NCBI GenBank assembly: GCA_000231825.2
Contig: JH720325.1
Location: 845,115-909,114 of the forward strand
Reading direction: 5' to 3'
From: Tetrahymena elliotti 4EA
Lineage: Eukaryota > Ciliophora > Oligohymenophorea > Hymenostomatida > Tetrahymenidae
Length of the DNA: 64,000 nucleotides
Shown here one piece after another: positions 51,068-63,705 of this stretch. Made by a program: the position numbers and the translations under genes. The notes beneath the pieces are model-generated. The model saw only the letters and a program-made list of their open reading frames with translations. It did not search any database and was not told the origin of the DNA. Every line of letters begins with the position of its first letter. Positions within the stretch are counted from its first letter, which is position 1.

Positions 51068-52532
51068 GATCTTTCTTTCACTTACTGAGTAAGTATTTAA
51101 ATTTTTTTTTTGTTTGCTTTACTTTATTTTTTGTTTTAAAAATTATATATTTGATATAATTTCACTTTTACAATTTCATCAAGTATGGGTGTTACTAATC
51201 AATGAGTCAGTCAATTACTAATTATTGAATTGAATAAAATAAATGAAATTGACAAATTATTTAAAAATGACCTGCATAATATTAAAATATGTTATTCTTT
51301 AATTAAATTAATTTGAAAATAATGTATATCATTTGTAATTTACTATGCAATGTACGTATTACTTTTCTCATTATTTTAGTTATAGTATAAAAGATGAATT
51401 TCTTTATATTTATACTAATTTTATTTAATTGACTCAAAGCAAAAAGATATAAATTTGTGCAATCTACAAAGTTAACAAAAGTAAGTAGTACCAAAATAAT
51501 ATTACCTTCTATTTATTGAACTTACTGATGAAATTTGAATTTCTGAATGACTTATTGGTTCTTAACTTAATTTCAACAAGTTTTCAAATACAATTAAGTT
51601 AGATATTCTTATTTTTTTATCTTTCAAAAAAAATGATTTATTACTATATTTTTTAAATTTATTAATTTTATTTATTTTAATAAGAAATAAAATCTATATT
51701 TAGAATTCAGTAATTTTTTTTATTTACTGAATACCCTATTTTCCTTTTCCTCAAACAGTGCTCTCCAACTCAATTCATCAAAAATCGAAAATCTTGCTAC
51801 AAAATATCTAATTTTATATTTTTTCCTGTTTAAAATTAATTCTAAAAATTTTATAATTTTGATTAAAAGTTTAATTAAAGTAAAAAATCATGCTACATCG
51901 GAAATTAGTTGACAACACTAATACATTAAGCAATTCTTTCATTTTTTTATTAAATTGTCTAAAATTAATAGTATCCAAAATCTAGAAACACTTATTGTTA
52001 AAATAAATAATTTAGCTTACCTATTTATTAACAATATTCCAGGATACTTATTTACAAATACTTTCTAATAATAATTTTTAGGAAAAATAAAAGTAGAATT
52101 AATATTTTTATTTTAACTAATTTTTTAATTTATCATTTTAACATTAATTTAAATTTCATTTTTTTTTGTTAAAAAATATTAATTATTTTAAAATTTATTT
52201 GACATTTATTGTAAATCTTATTTTTTTAAGCATAAAAAATTAATTATTTTAAATACTACTTTTTCTTACCCAAAAAAAAGGGAGTGGAACACAATATATG
52301 AAAGGCGTAATAATTAGAATGGTAAATTTTACAATATTTTTATAAATATTTATTATATCTATTAGAGATAATATATGATCAAATCTTTCTAAATATTATC
52401 TCATTTTGAAAATTAAGCTAAATCATTTGAGTTAGCAAGAAATTGTTTAAAACCACAAATAATATTTCAATTTAATAAATTATTTATAAATTCTAAGAAT
52501 TAGAAATATATATAAATTTTCAAACAAACAAA
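51068..52532. other. Intergenic, 1.5 kb, between divergent genes
   Basis: AT-rich promoter-side DNA for the second MFS gene (-) and the importin-like gene (+). There is no gene and no clear motif. Confidence 0.55.
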
Positions 52533-54421
52533 ATGATATCTTAAAGTGAGTCAAATTAAATCAAGTAAATCCTTTCACAAAAAAAGGAATAATTCTCTGT
52601 TGAAATAAGGCGTAAAAAAAATAAATGTTAGATTGAGAGGAACAGGTAAGCAATATCTCTAAGATTCAATGAAATAATTCATACAAATTATGAACACACA
52701 GCTGCAGTAAATATTTATAAGTAGATTGTGAAAGAATATGATTACCAAACCAAATAATAGAGTTCTTAGGCTTTTATACTTTTAAGTGATGAAGAATTTT
52801 AGATACAATTAGCAAATTTAGAAAATTATTCATCAGATACTCAATATTATATTATTTTGAAGTCTTTAATTTATATTAATGCTTATTTAAGAATAAATAA
52901 TATGAGTAGAATTAATATATCAGAAAAAATGATGGATAACCTAGCTGATATTTCAGCTTCTTACAAGCAACAATAGACACCTGAAAATTACTTTCTGGCT
53001 ATAATGGCTTTGCAATCTATTTCTGTTATATCTTATTTTCCAATAAATGTTGAAATATTTAAAGTAAATGAATTTTTATATTTAGATTTGCTAAGTTCTA
53101 CTAAAAAATCAAAATATTATTAGTAAATTTATTTATTGTAAATTAATAGGAAAAGCTTTTTAAATCTCTTTTTACTTGGATTGATTGTAAAATTATACAA
53201 CTTCAGTGCAATAGCTTTCAAGCAATTTATTTAGTGTCATGTTCAGATGAGAGTATTATGCAGAAGCTATTTACATAGTATGATTTACTTAGTATTTCTG
53301 TAAATTAACTTAAAAGCACAATTACTAAATTAAAATGCTAAATTCAAAATAAAAAATCTTCTCAACAAAATCCCTAAAAAAACAACCTTGAAGAGATTTT
53401 GAAATAGCTGATATTGTAAATAGTTAGAATTATTTAAGATTATCAAATATTGTCAAAAAAAAACAAATATAATTTTGATAGCAAGATTTCAAATTAATTA
53501 TTAATTGAATCAGCTACTAAAACATTACAGGAGCATAAAATACTAGACCTCAGTTCTTCAATTATATGCTGTTAAATTATAAAAATGTCTCTAAATTAAT
53601 AAGAAACATTTGATATGACTTTTAATTATCTCAGTTAATTCAGTATTATACCTGTTTTTTATGAAATAATTGGATCGTATGTTATGAACTTTACAGAATC
53701 TAAAGCATATCAATAATTAGTGGAGACTATTGTAAATATTATATGCATAATATCTTCTTGTGATAACACACATGTCTCTTAATTAGTTTACCAATCAAAC
53801 AATCATCTTAAGACTCTTGTGGACTTATTGATAAAGGAGAGATCTAAAATAAATATAATTTCTCTCAAAATAATTCATAACATCTGTTTTGACAATGCAT
53901 CTGCAAAGAAATTTATTCTTGAAAGTGATACGTTTTGGTAAAACCTAATGATAATCACTGATTTTTCTACCAGTTAGGAATTGATAAAAGAAATTCTGCT
54001 TTTACTATTTCTAATAGCAGATACTGTAACTGATAGCACAGTAGATTAGTTCATTAATTGTAATGGGTTTTAAATTATACATTCAATCTTACATAAATTC
54101 TAGATTCCTCAATTCATAATTATTTCATTTGACATCCTGAATGCACTCTTTGATTACATAATATAATAATAATAAAACCAAAGCTTATAAAAATTTCTTC
54201 AACTTTGTTCTAAATTTTAAATTATTGACTTAGCTGAAAGTTTTTGCACAAACCATCAAATTCAAAATAATGTTTAAAATTCAATTTTCCACTTTCTAAA
54301 TAAACTAGACACTCAATGTGATTTTCTTAATAAAACTGATCATCTAGCCTTAGTAGAAAATAAATAGTTCAATGATTTCAAATAAACTCCTGCAAGTTTG
54401 ATTTACAAAAATTTAAATTGA
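52533..54421 (+). CDS. Divergent importin-alpha / armadillo-repeat-like protein
   Basis: Two exons, 52533-53137 and 53215-54421, joined across a 77-nt intron that fixes a frame change, give 603 residues. Residues about 25-38 form a basic cluster (EIRRKKNKCQIERNR) that resembles the importin-beta-binding domain at the start of importin alpha. The rest is a run of hydrophobic helices in the ARM style, for example INIISLKIIHNICFDNASAKKF and KEILLLLFLIADTV. Importin alpha links nuclear-localisation-signal cargo to importin beta. Here the Trp/Asn ladder typical of the cargo groove is mostly not visible, so it may be a specialised or non-classical paralogue. Ciliates have two nuclei and are known to use several importin alphas, which makes specialisation plausible (inference). 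A 20-nt intron at 53187-53206 would also restore frame but is shorter than any other here. Confidence 0.6.
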
Positions 54422-55579
54422 TTTTAATTACTTAAGAAGGAAAGATCTTTCATTTTATAATTTTGTGAATATACTCATTATTACTCTAGATACTCAAAAA
54501 ATAGCTGAAAATAAACATTCTATAAATTTAAAAACTTTGGCAAATAGAGATAATTATTGCTCTCACATAACCATGTCGCTGTACGAAGTTATACAAAACC
54601 TATTTATTTTTGTAGTTTAAAAATACTTTAATAAAAAAACTTGTCCCACTAATTTCAAATTATATTTTTTTTTTCTAATTATTTCAGCTTAAAAAGATAT
54701 TTGACTGTTCTTAATTTTTTAATAAAATTCTAAAAATAAGTTTTTCAAAATTAAATATATCATTAAACTATTTTAAAAACCTAATACAATTTATATAGAC
54801 TTTACAACCCAAACGCAAACCCCCAACTAATGGGTATCCCATTGAGTTTGGGTAGTTTAAATAAGAAAATCTTATGCCATAGGTATATTGTCCAATGAAA
54901 ATGCACATCATTGGTGAAAATGGTGCAAATAATCATTTGGAAATGTTTAAAAATTTATTTATCATTTTAAAAAATATTTTAATCATTTTTGTTTAATTTA
55001 TTAAAAAGATACAAATTTGAATGAAAAATGCACAACTCGACACAAAAAACAAACGCACTATAATTTTTCGGGTATGTAATTCATACACATTTTTGAGCAC
55101 GTATGATATGTGGGTGCGCTGTGCACATCCCCTAGAAATACTGTTTGATTTTTAGTTATTTAAATAAATTTTGTGAAGAAATAAATTAATAAGGAACTTT
55201 TAAAATAGAATTTAGTAAAAAAACTCTTAAATTATTATTTTTTGTTTATAAATCAAATATTTAAATTAAATAAAATAACATTTTTAATGTGTGTGTAGCA
55301 TTTACAAATATATTTAAAGATATTATTAGAATGTTATCAATTTTAATCTTTAATTCTATTTTATCATAATTATGAATTAAAAAAACTTTTTTTTTTGCTC
55401 TTTAATAAATCCAATAATAATTAGTAAGGAACTAGAAAATTAAATTTTTTTAAAGTTTTTATTGAAAAAAATTATCAGTTTAATAAGAAATAAGTTTGAA
55501 TCTTATTTAATTTTTATGAAGAAATTATTTTTTATTTATTTGGATTATAAGACGATACTATTTAACAAAGAAAATAACT
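54422..55579. other. Intergenic, 1.2 kb, between convergent genes, with a GC-richer island
   Basis: Downstream of both the importin-like gene (+) and the TmcB-like gene (-). The part 54800-55140 differs in composition from the rest and holds nested inverted repeats (separate entry). The flanks are plain AT-rich DNA. Confidence 0.6.
54800..55140. other. Compositionally distinct island with nested inverted repeats
   Basis: ACCCAAAC at 54807-54814 pairs with GTTTGGGT at 54846-54853, and inside it AATGGG (54829-54834) pairs with CCCATT (54838-54843) around a three-base loop. Further on are CG-containing words rare in this window (AACTCGACAC, TTTTTCGGGTATG, GAGCACGTATG) and TGGGTGCGCTGTGCACATCC at 55111-55130. 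No open frame explains the composition. It could be a structured non-coding RNA, a mobile-element end, or a regulatory block. I cannot match it to a known RNA. Confidence 0.45.
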
Positions 55580-58500
55580 TCATACTTTAGTTTTATCTTA
55601 CTATTTTATTAGATTTCTTAAAAATCTTCTAATAGAAATGTTTTCTTTAATAACTTTGAAGGGAATCATATTAAGCATCTGTATTGTTCTGTTTATCTTT
55701 AAAATTTTTGAAAAATTGATAAATAAACTGGAGTAAAATATGTAGTTGATTAATTTACTTCTATAGACTTTTAGTTAAGCATAGGTAATATCAAGAACAA
55801 AAAAGAAAAGAATAGACATATCAAAAAGACTGCTAGTAAAATAGATTAAATATTAGTAGAGCTAGTAAAATTATTTTAGCAATAACTCATTTCATATTCA
55901 AGGAACCAATCTTAAATGGGTTAGAAGTAAATATACAAAGAGGAGTCTTTTAAAAATTTAGATAAAAAATTAAAACAATTATTTTTTAATGAAGTTTTTT
56001 TTACCTGCATCTATAAAAATTTATCTGTGAGTAATATCAGCAGCAGATGATATACCTTCTTCATAATATATTAGATTTGTTTTAAGGATGTTAAAGTAAG
56101 CTTGAACAACAGTAAACAATCCCTTTTTACAAAAAAATATTGAAATTTAAATTATCAAATTAATTTAATTGAGAGAAAGATAATATTGCATTAGTCATTT
56201 AATTCAAAATATTTAAATTTTTTCAGTCATTTTAAATATTTAATAAGTTACTAGTGAAAAGTTCTAATCTACAATTGTTTAGCATTAGGAATAATCAAGA
56301 TGAGTGAAGAAGGTACAACATTTACCATAATAAACACTATAATAATTATTGTGGAATTCAGCAGTCTAAGACTAAATACCTTTATTGAACTATATTAAAA
56401 TTCTATATGTAAAGCAAACCAATCAATTAAAAAATTTACACTAACTAGACCCGTTCTTGTGCCTAAAAGAGATTATAGTTATTGTAGACTTGTAGTTTCA
56501 GCAGTGTACTTCAGAATAGGAAAATCTGGTTGAAGAAACATCATTTTTTAGACATTGATATAATAAGATATCGTACTTTGTAAAAATGAATCAGAATAAA
56601 ACTATGGCCAAACAAACTGAATTTATGATTTTTATTAAATTAAATTAACATAATTAATCACTGAAAATAAGAGACTTATAACCAAAACAAAGATATATTT
56701 TACTATTAGGACGGCTTAACCTTTGAATTTTTACTTTTTATATTTTTTGATTATTTTTTGTCTCTTCTTCATTAGTTCTTCTTGTATTTGCTATTCATTT
56801 GATTTAGCTGAATTGATAGAGCCTGAATCTAAATTATCAGCAGAATTATCTAGTTTGTTAGTTAATCAAAATAATTTTTTAATTTATTCATTAATTAGTT
56901 TCTATTAGAAATCTAAACTTTAAAAATGATTAATTATTACATTGGCTAATTTCTCTGGTAGTTTGCATCTCATCTTCCTCTCCATCGTCTAATTCATTTT
57001 TATTCCCTTAGAGGATATTTTCTTCTTCATCATCTGAAGAATCATCTTTCGCATTATCTTTTTCATTCATAGCATCACGCAAAGAAGTAAAAGAATCCAT
57101 AAACTTCTCACAATATTTATAAAAGTAGTTAATATTATTGATAGGTATTTCAAGGAAAAAGAAAAGCACACTTTCTTTTTATTCTTTAATTACTATTGTA
57201 AATATGATAAAAAGATAAACTGATAGAGATGTGATTAAAAATGTCACTATTAGAATTATAATCATAATAATATCTATAGAATTAATTTTGTCATCTATTT
57301 GCTTTAGTTATCAAAATACATTATATTAATGAATGAATTAATTTTGAAATTAATTTACTTAATAAATTTATTGAGATAGAGTTTTCTGATTGAAGTATAT
57401 GGTGTTAAAGAAATTATATATAATTGTGTAAATGTTCGGGTTTTGCAGACTAGTCAGAGACAAATCTTACTATGATAGCTATTATGCTAATGAATTTATC
57501 TTTTTAAATAAATGAAATTATCATGAAGACAGAGAATATTTAAAAAATAATTTTACTGTAAAAATAGCATTGGTGACTGACTAATTTTTAACTAATTTAT
57601 TCTGAGAACTGTAGAAAATATAAATTTCTAGAGGATCTTCAAACTTTTTCTAGTCAAAAAAGCTATAAGATGAATCACTCATATTTGTTGTTAGACTTAT
57701 AATGTTATTAATAGAAGCTTGCATCTATTTTGTAATTTCTGTGTAATTAAGCTGACTTTACATTTCAGGATAAGTGTTTAGATTTACTAAATCAAATGTT
57801 TTTGATACTATATTGTTAATCGAGAATAATCTATCATTGAATTACTTAATACCTACAAGGTAATCATAATATCCACTTATTAAATTTGAACTGAATATAT
57901 ATTAGTAAATACTTAAACCAAACAGCATAGCAATCCAGATAAAACTCACAAAACCAAAACATTTTATACTTAAATGCTGTTTAATAAATCGATAGAATAA
58001 TAACAAATAAAAAACAAATTCTTTGAATTTACATTATAATCAGAGCTTAATGCTTATTTGATTGTCTAAAAGGAATTTTTTTAGTTAAAAATATGTTCAT
58101 CTTCAACATTTTCAAATTTATCAGCAAATTAATTAGCAAAGACACTATTTTCTAAATCGTCTTCTTCCTCTTCCTTTAAATTTTATAAATTTAAATTAAA
58201 AATAATAAATTTAAAAATATTTACTTCATCTGAAGAGTTATGTTCTCCTAGATACTCAAGCTTGTTATTCCAAAGTCTTTTTGTTCTTATCCCTTAACCA
58301 TAATTAATTCTATTAGTGATTTCTATGTCGTTTTCATCTTAGTTAAAATCATCATCATTAAATTCAAATTCATCTACCTGAGGTGGTTTCATCATATCCA
58401 CTATCATTTTAGAAATATTTGATATCCTATAAGTATTTAAGTTTTCTGATTTTCCTATGAGATTCTAATTTAGTTAAGCTGATTTAAATTAAGATTGTGA

Positions 58501-61500
58501 AACTAAGACATCTGAAGAATATTAATGTTATTCATTACTTGGCTCTATTAGATATTTTTTAAAAAAATTCAAAAAATAAAGTTTACGAAAATAAATAATA
58601 CCTTTGATTTCATCTTTTTGTTAATTTTACTCAAATAAATTAGAGAATTAGTTTGGCGTAGAAAAAGTTTGCTTTATCAAAGGAGAATTTATAGAAGCAT
58701 TTAATGTATGAACATCTTCACTTTTGTTTTAGTTAATAAGATCCTCGTGAATACTTTTATTTTCAGAGTTATTTTGTTTTTAAGAATATTTGCTTGTGCC
58801 ACTTTTATCAGTCTTTTCTATCTTTTCAAATCTGAAGCAGTATCCAATCAGCTGTGGTTTTTGTATTAATATTTCATCATCTTCTTCATCTGGGACACTC
58901 ATAGTAATGACTATTTATGTCATTTAACAGCTTGAGAAATTAGTTATAGTTGTTCCATCATTTTATTTAACTTATGAGCATATTTCTTTACCCTTTCTCT
59001 GGTTGTAATTCTATATATTCCTCCAGTCTGGAATCTATTTTAAAAAATAACTTTTTAAAAATATTAAACAAACCCAATAATGAATTCTTACAATTGTTTC
59101 TATTTTTGACTTTTATTTTTTTATTGTACTCGAATCTAGCCCAAACAAGAAAATGCAAAAAGGAGTAATATCTTTAATAGTTCCTTCTTCATCTGTAAAA
59201 ATTACAGCTGTACTTTTTTTAACTTGACTCGTTTAAAACTCTACAACATATCTACTGACCTCTTCATTTAGAGGAATAACTTTATACTAAATTGGAAATA
59301 TGTATCCATTTCTATTCTTGCCAAATCTTTGTTAAGGTTCATTAATATAATTACTTTCTAAAAGACCAAGTTAAATATTCTCATAGTACGTTATCATTAT
59401 CTATTAATGAAACTAAGATATGAGTTAAGGAATGATTATTTCTACTTGTTTACCGATAAGCTCTTCCCTTTGATACCCAAAATGAATAGAAAAAAGAGAG
59501 TTTAAATCCATAATCTATCCAACCTCATACTTGTGTCCATTATTAACCAAAAGGTAAGGTATTGGTTGATCTTTATAATTGTAGCCTCCATCTTTTCCTT
59601 CCTTTTCTTTGTCTTTACCAACAACTATCTATTCTTTAGCCCTCTTAATTAACTCTAAACCCGATTCTCTCTCATTTAAAACATAAATAAAGAACTGACC
59701 AAATATCTTTTTTTTAATGAATAAAATTTTCTCCATATTTTTCTCAAATAAAATAATATGCTTTTTGCATTTATTTAAATTACCTTTAAGATTTTAGGAA
59801 TATCTTCTCTAATTCTAAGCATTGTGTTCATTTATTCTTTGACTTAAAATACGGTCTAACTAATTTTACTACCAATAATATTAAGCTTCGATAAAGAGGG
59901 ATTTTCTTCTTTTAGTTCTTGCCAAAATTCTTTATGCATAACAATAGCTCTTTTCATATATTCTTCGCATAACTGCAATGCAGAATCAAACTGAATTTAT
60001 TAAATAATATCATCATCTCCGTCCTCATCATCATTACTATTTCTTTAATTTTCTTCATACATTTTCTTAAAACGATAAATGATAAACTCTTAATCAAAAG
60101 AGGGTTTTGTTCTTCCTGCTATGTCAAATTATTCATATGCCAAATCTTTCTATTATTTTTATATTTTTATTTATTAACATTCTTGTTAATAAAAGCATTT
60201 ATTTTACTCTTTTCATTCTTTCTGTCAAAAAAAATGCATAACTAATTCTTAGCTTGGTAGAAGCTGGGAATTTTTTAATACCATTCAAGTAAACTCTGTT
60301 TAACTCCTAAATTTGTTTCATAAGAATAAACAATTAATTTATTTAAATATGTCTAATTACTTTAATTAGGTTCAAACAGGCTTCTTCCATTTCATTTGAA
60401 TTTTCCTTGGATTTCTTTTTTAATTTTTTGATTTTCAAAAAGCAGTCTTCTTCAAGACATATTTCTTTGTGTTTTTCAATATAACCAATTAAAAGAATTT
60501 TTGAATTAATATCAGTCTTGTAGTAATCTATCAGCTGTAAAACTTATTTAATATGAGCTTAAATTTGCTCACCACTAGTGAATTTTATTTGATTCTTAAT
60601 TAATGTATTTATTCTATTTCTATTTGAAAATATCATAATCAATATGATAAAAGGTAATCCGATACCCCAAGCGATCAACCCTCCAGTGTATGACGACCCA
60701 AAAAGTTAGCATATAAATAAATTTATATTCGTCCATAGGTAATATGTTGTGATAATTTGATAAAATCTAGCTACATACTTTATTTTAGATAAAAAAATTT
60801 GTTAGAATTATTTTGATAAATTTTAGTAGCATTTAATACTGGATCATAATAAGGATCTTCTAAATTATATGCTGACCATAAAGGAATTGATGGAATGAAT
60901 ATACTAAGAATAATCCACCAATAATATTTAGAATCACCTAAAGGAAAGAATGTTAAAATAAGAGTACCAATAATTTTATTAGCAACTAGAGTTGTTTCTC
61001 CTCTTGAATCCTTTATTAATTTTAAGTTTAAAATTTTAGTTTTTTTTAAAGTTTTAAAAATATTTTGTTTGTCTGTTTGTTCGTTAGAAGTAAAATTTTA
61101 CCTATCTTGCTTTTCTATCACCAACAGTCATCATAGGCTCAAAATATGTGTAAGCAATAATAAATGAAAAGAAAATGTATACTAGATTAAAAAATTCACA
61201 AATAACAACGTGCACAGTATGCCAACCTTGATAACAAACAACATCCATAAAACTAAAGTCATAGTTATTCAAAACAAGTCTTCCTTGTGAGTCTGTAGAA
61301 CATTTTTATATACCAACCAAAGTATTAGTAATAGGCAAGAAAAGCACTGTAAAGAAATATTAAGCTAACAATCTCAGAATATCTAATGGCCAAGTGACTG
61401 TCAATTTTTTCTTAGAAATTTTATAACTTACATAGAATATATCTATAACGACAATCAAGATAGCAGCGTTAACTATATAAAGACTAAAAACAAACATAAA

Positions 61501-62072
61501 ATATGTAATTGGCATATAATTTGTGAGCTAGAAGAAGTTAAACACATTGAATAGCCAATTCATAAAACTATCAGCATTCCAAGCTAGACCAATACCCTAA
61601 TTAAAGGGAAAGTTTAACATTTATAAATAATCAGCAGCCGTAGCATAAATTAAACTCTATTATTTTAAATTAAAATATTTATTTATCCAATGTTCTACTT
61701 TTAAAAATTCTTATTTTTATGTAATTTTTCAAATACTTTTAAAATTAATTTATAAAAACTCCCTTGAGTAAACACTTTAAAAAATACTTTGGCTTAAACT
61801 AAATTATTTAAATACGCATATCCTTTTTCAAAACATTCTATTTCACCCATAAATAATTATGTTAATTGCGAATTTTATCTAATGTGAATAAATAATATGC
61901 ATCTTTTTTGAAATGTAATTACGTAGACACTTTCAGGTTCTTCTTTCTTAAGAAGTACGTATAAGGTATTATAAGTAACTAATTTTAAATCTTCAAGAAT
62001 AGCTTCTAGACCAGTCTTTTCTTCAAATAAAAAATCCTTTTAATTGTCTTTTTTATCCTATTTGATACTCAT
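55580..62072 (-). CDS. TmcB-like (tiny macrocysts) multi-pass membrane protein with PAS-like region
   Basis: Eighteen exons close in phase to about 1712 residues: 62072-61923, 61656-61102, 61010-60840, 60777-60361, 60306-60208, 60149-59784, 59706-59092, 59034-58602, 58544-58225, 58173-58033, 57976-57557, 57499-57359, 57301-56941, 56849-56440, 56389-56273, 56122-56005, 55946-55759, 55696-55580. The N-terminal membrane block has TWPLDILRLLAQYFFTVLFL and IAYTYFEPMMTVGDRKAR, typical of large ciliate relatives of Dictyostelium TmcB. A helical TPR-like segment follows (FPASTKLRISYAFFLTERM). Then comes a PAS-like region (GQIMDLNSLFSIHFGYQREE), an acidic linker, and a C-terminal part with several more spans and large loops. 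It is probably a membrane sensor; ligand and output are unknown. Introns are 50-266 nt. The downstream neighbour across the 3' end is convergent. Confidence 0.85.
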
Positions 62073-62514
62073 TTCTCTTTTGATATTCAAAAATAAAGAA
62101 AAGAAATACTAATTTCAATTCTACAGTATTTTTTAATTATTTTTTATATTTCAAACATAACAAACAAACAAATCAATAAGATTCATTGTCCTAAAAACTC
62201 TGATTTATATAATAAATATCACGAAATCAAATCGTAATTCTGATATTTAAAAATTATAAATTATAATTTAGTTGTCATCATTCATTAAGATAGCTAATTA
62301 GTTTTTTTTAAATAGAAATTTTTTATAAGAAAGAGATAATTTTAATATAAATTTTCTAAAAATACCAAATTTTTATATTAAATATAAGATTTTTGTATAA
62401 AATTTTGACTTAATTTTAATTATCAGGTCATTTAAATTAGCAATTTTTAATAGTAGATTAGATATGCATAAATTATTTAATAAAATACAATTTTATTTGA
62501 ATTTGACCTAACAA
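62073..62514. other. Intergenic, 442 nt
   Basis: Between the KTI12 stop and the TmcB-like start, both on the minus strand. AT-rich with no distinct motif. It must hold the KTI12 3' end and the TmcB-like promoter. Confidence 0.6.
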
Positions 62515-63705
62515 TCAAAAACGTTCAACCACTTTTTATAGATAAATAACAAAGAAGTTTTTAATATCTTCGATTCTCTTTGGAGGATTATGCTTTGTAA
62601 TCTTTAAATATTCTTATTTTATTTTTTTAAGCTCTATTAATGAAATTTGTTTATTGATCATAAGTTTCTCAGTGCATTCAGAGAAAGTAATAACATTAGA
62701 CTAGATACTTTCTTATTATTTTTGAACTAATTCATCAATTACACTTTGTACTCTTAAATCTAATTCTTGCAAGAAATTAATCTCAAATTTAATTTCCTAA
62801 TTTTATTATAAAAATCATTTTAATATGTTTCCTTGAAATCTCAAAATTAAGCTTTATTTAAACTTTGTTTATAAAATATGAAGTAGTTAATTAATTACTG
62901 GGGCAGTAGATACGGGATCTTTTGATTTCTTAGCTTAGTACAAAAGAACATTTGCTATTTCTTCAAAAGGGGACTATTCATTTGGTCTCAAATGGAATAA
63001 AGGTGAATCCCAACGATCTTAATATTTAAAAAAGAATTAATTCAGCATATTTCTCATTTATAAGTTATTTATTTACTTTTAGGAATAGGAACTTCTAATC
63101 TATTATTATAATCAGCTAACCTAGAATATTTATAATTTTAATATATATTTGTTTCTAAATTCTTATAAAAGGGTTACATTTCTTCAGTAAAGTTATTTGC
63201 ATTTTTAGAATTGTTTTCTTTAGCCAATTATGCATCACATTCACAATAAATTACACAATGTTGAGTTTATGCTGCTCTAGCAAGACAAAATAATTCATAT
63301 CTATATCCTAATTATTTCAAATTGAAATCAATATCAATTACTTGTTAGAGAAATTAGCATACCTTTAATATAATTTAACGAATCTAAAATGACAACAGTA
63401 TTTCCTGCTATGTTTTTTTCAACATTTGATCTTAAATACCCTCTAGCAAATTTTTCAGCTTAAAAATCTGTTAAAATAAATAAATTGTATTCAATGTAGG
63501 ACTGAATAATAATTAATTAAATATGGTAATTATTAATATATTATTCTATGTTACCTTTATAAACCTCTTTCTTTTCCATCTAAAGAATTTCTTCATTCAA
63601 ATGAACAACTTAACATTTATGCTTTTATTCTAAATATTCTTTAATTTATAAAGCTCTGGTTGTCTTGCCTGAACCTGGAATTCCGCAAAAAACTATTAAT
63701 GGCAT
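62515..63705 (-). CDS. KTI12: KTI12-family P-loop protein (Elongator-associated)
   Basis: Five exons, 63705-63555, 63467-63363, 63307-63077, 63017-62899 and 62796-62515, give 295 residues, within the family's normal size. It starts MPLIVFCGIPGSGKTTRA, where residues 8-15 are the P-loop. It continues with VVHLNEE, then FARGYLRSNVEKNI and TVVILDSLNYIKGYRYELFC, where ILDSLNYIKG is a KTI12/PSTK-type hallmark. Next come ARAAQTQHCVIYCEC, YSRLADYNNRLEVPIP and NRWDSPLFHLRP, and a helical C-terminus ends in DIKNFFVIYLQKVVERF. KTI12 is a tRNA-binding ATPase that works with the Elongator complex in wobble-uridine modification of tRNAs. The P-loop is intact. There are no other Elongator genes nearby. Confidence 0.92.

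Noticed and set aside
53187..53206. 20-nt intron in the importin-like gene
   Set aside because: All phase-verified introns in the window are 50 nt or longer, and a 77-nt intron at 53138-53214 repairs the frame equally well.
54581..54593. TACGAAGTTAT resembling a loxP arm
   Set aside because: Only 11 bases match, with no second arm or spacer; in 64 kb this is best taken as chance.
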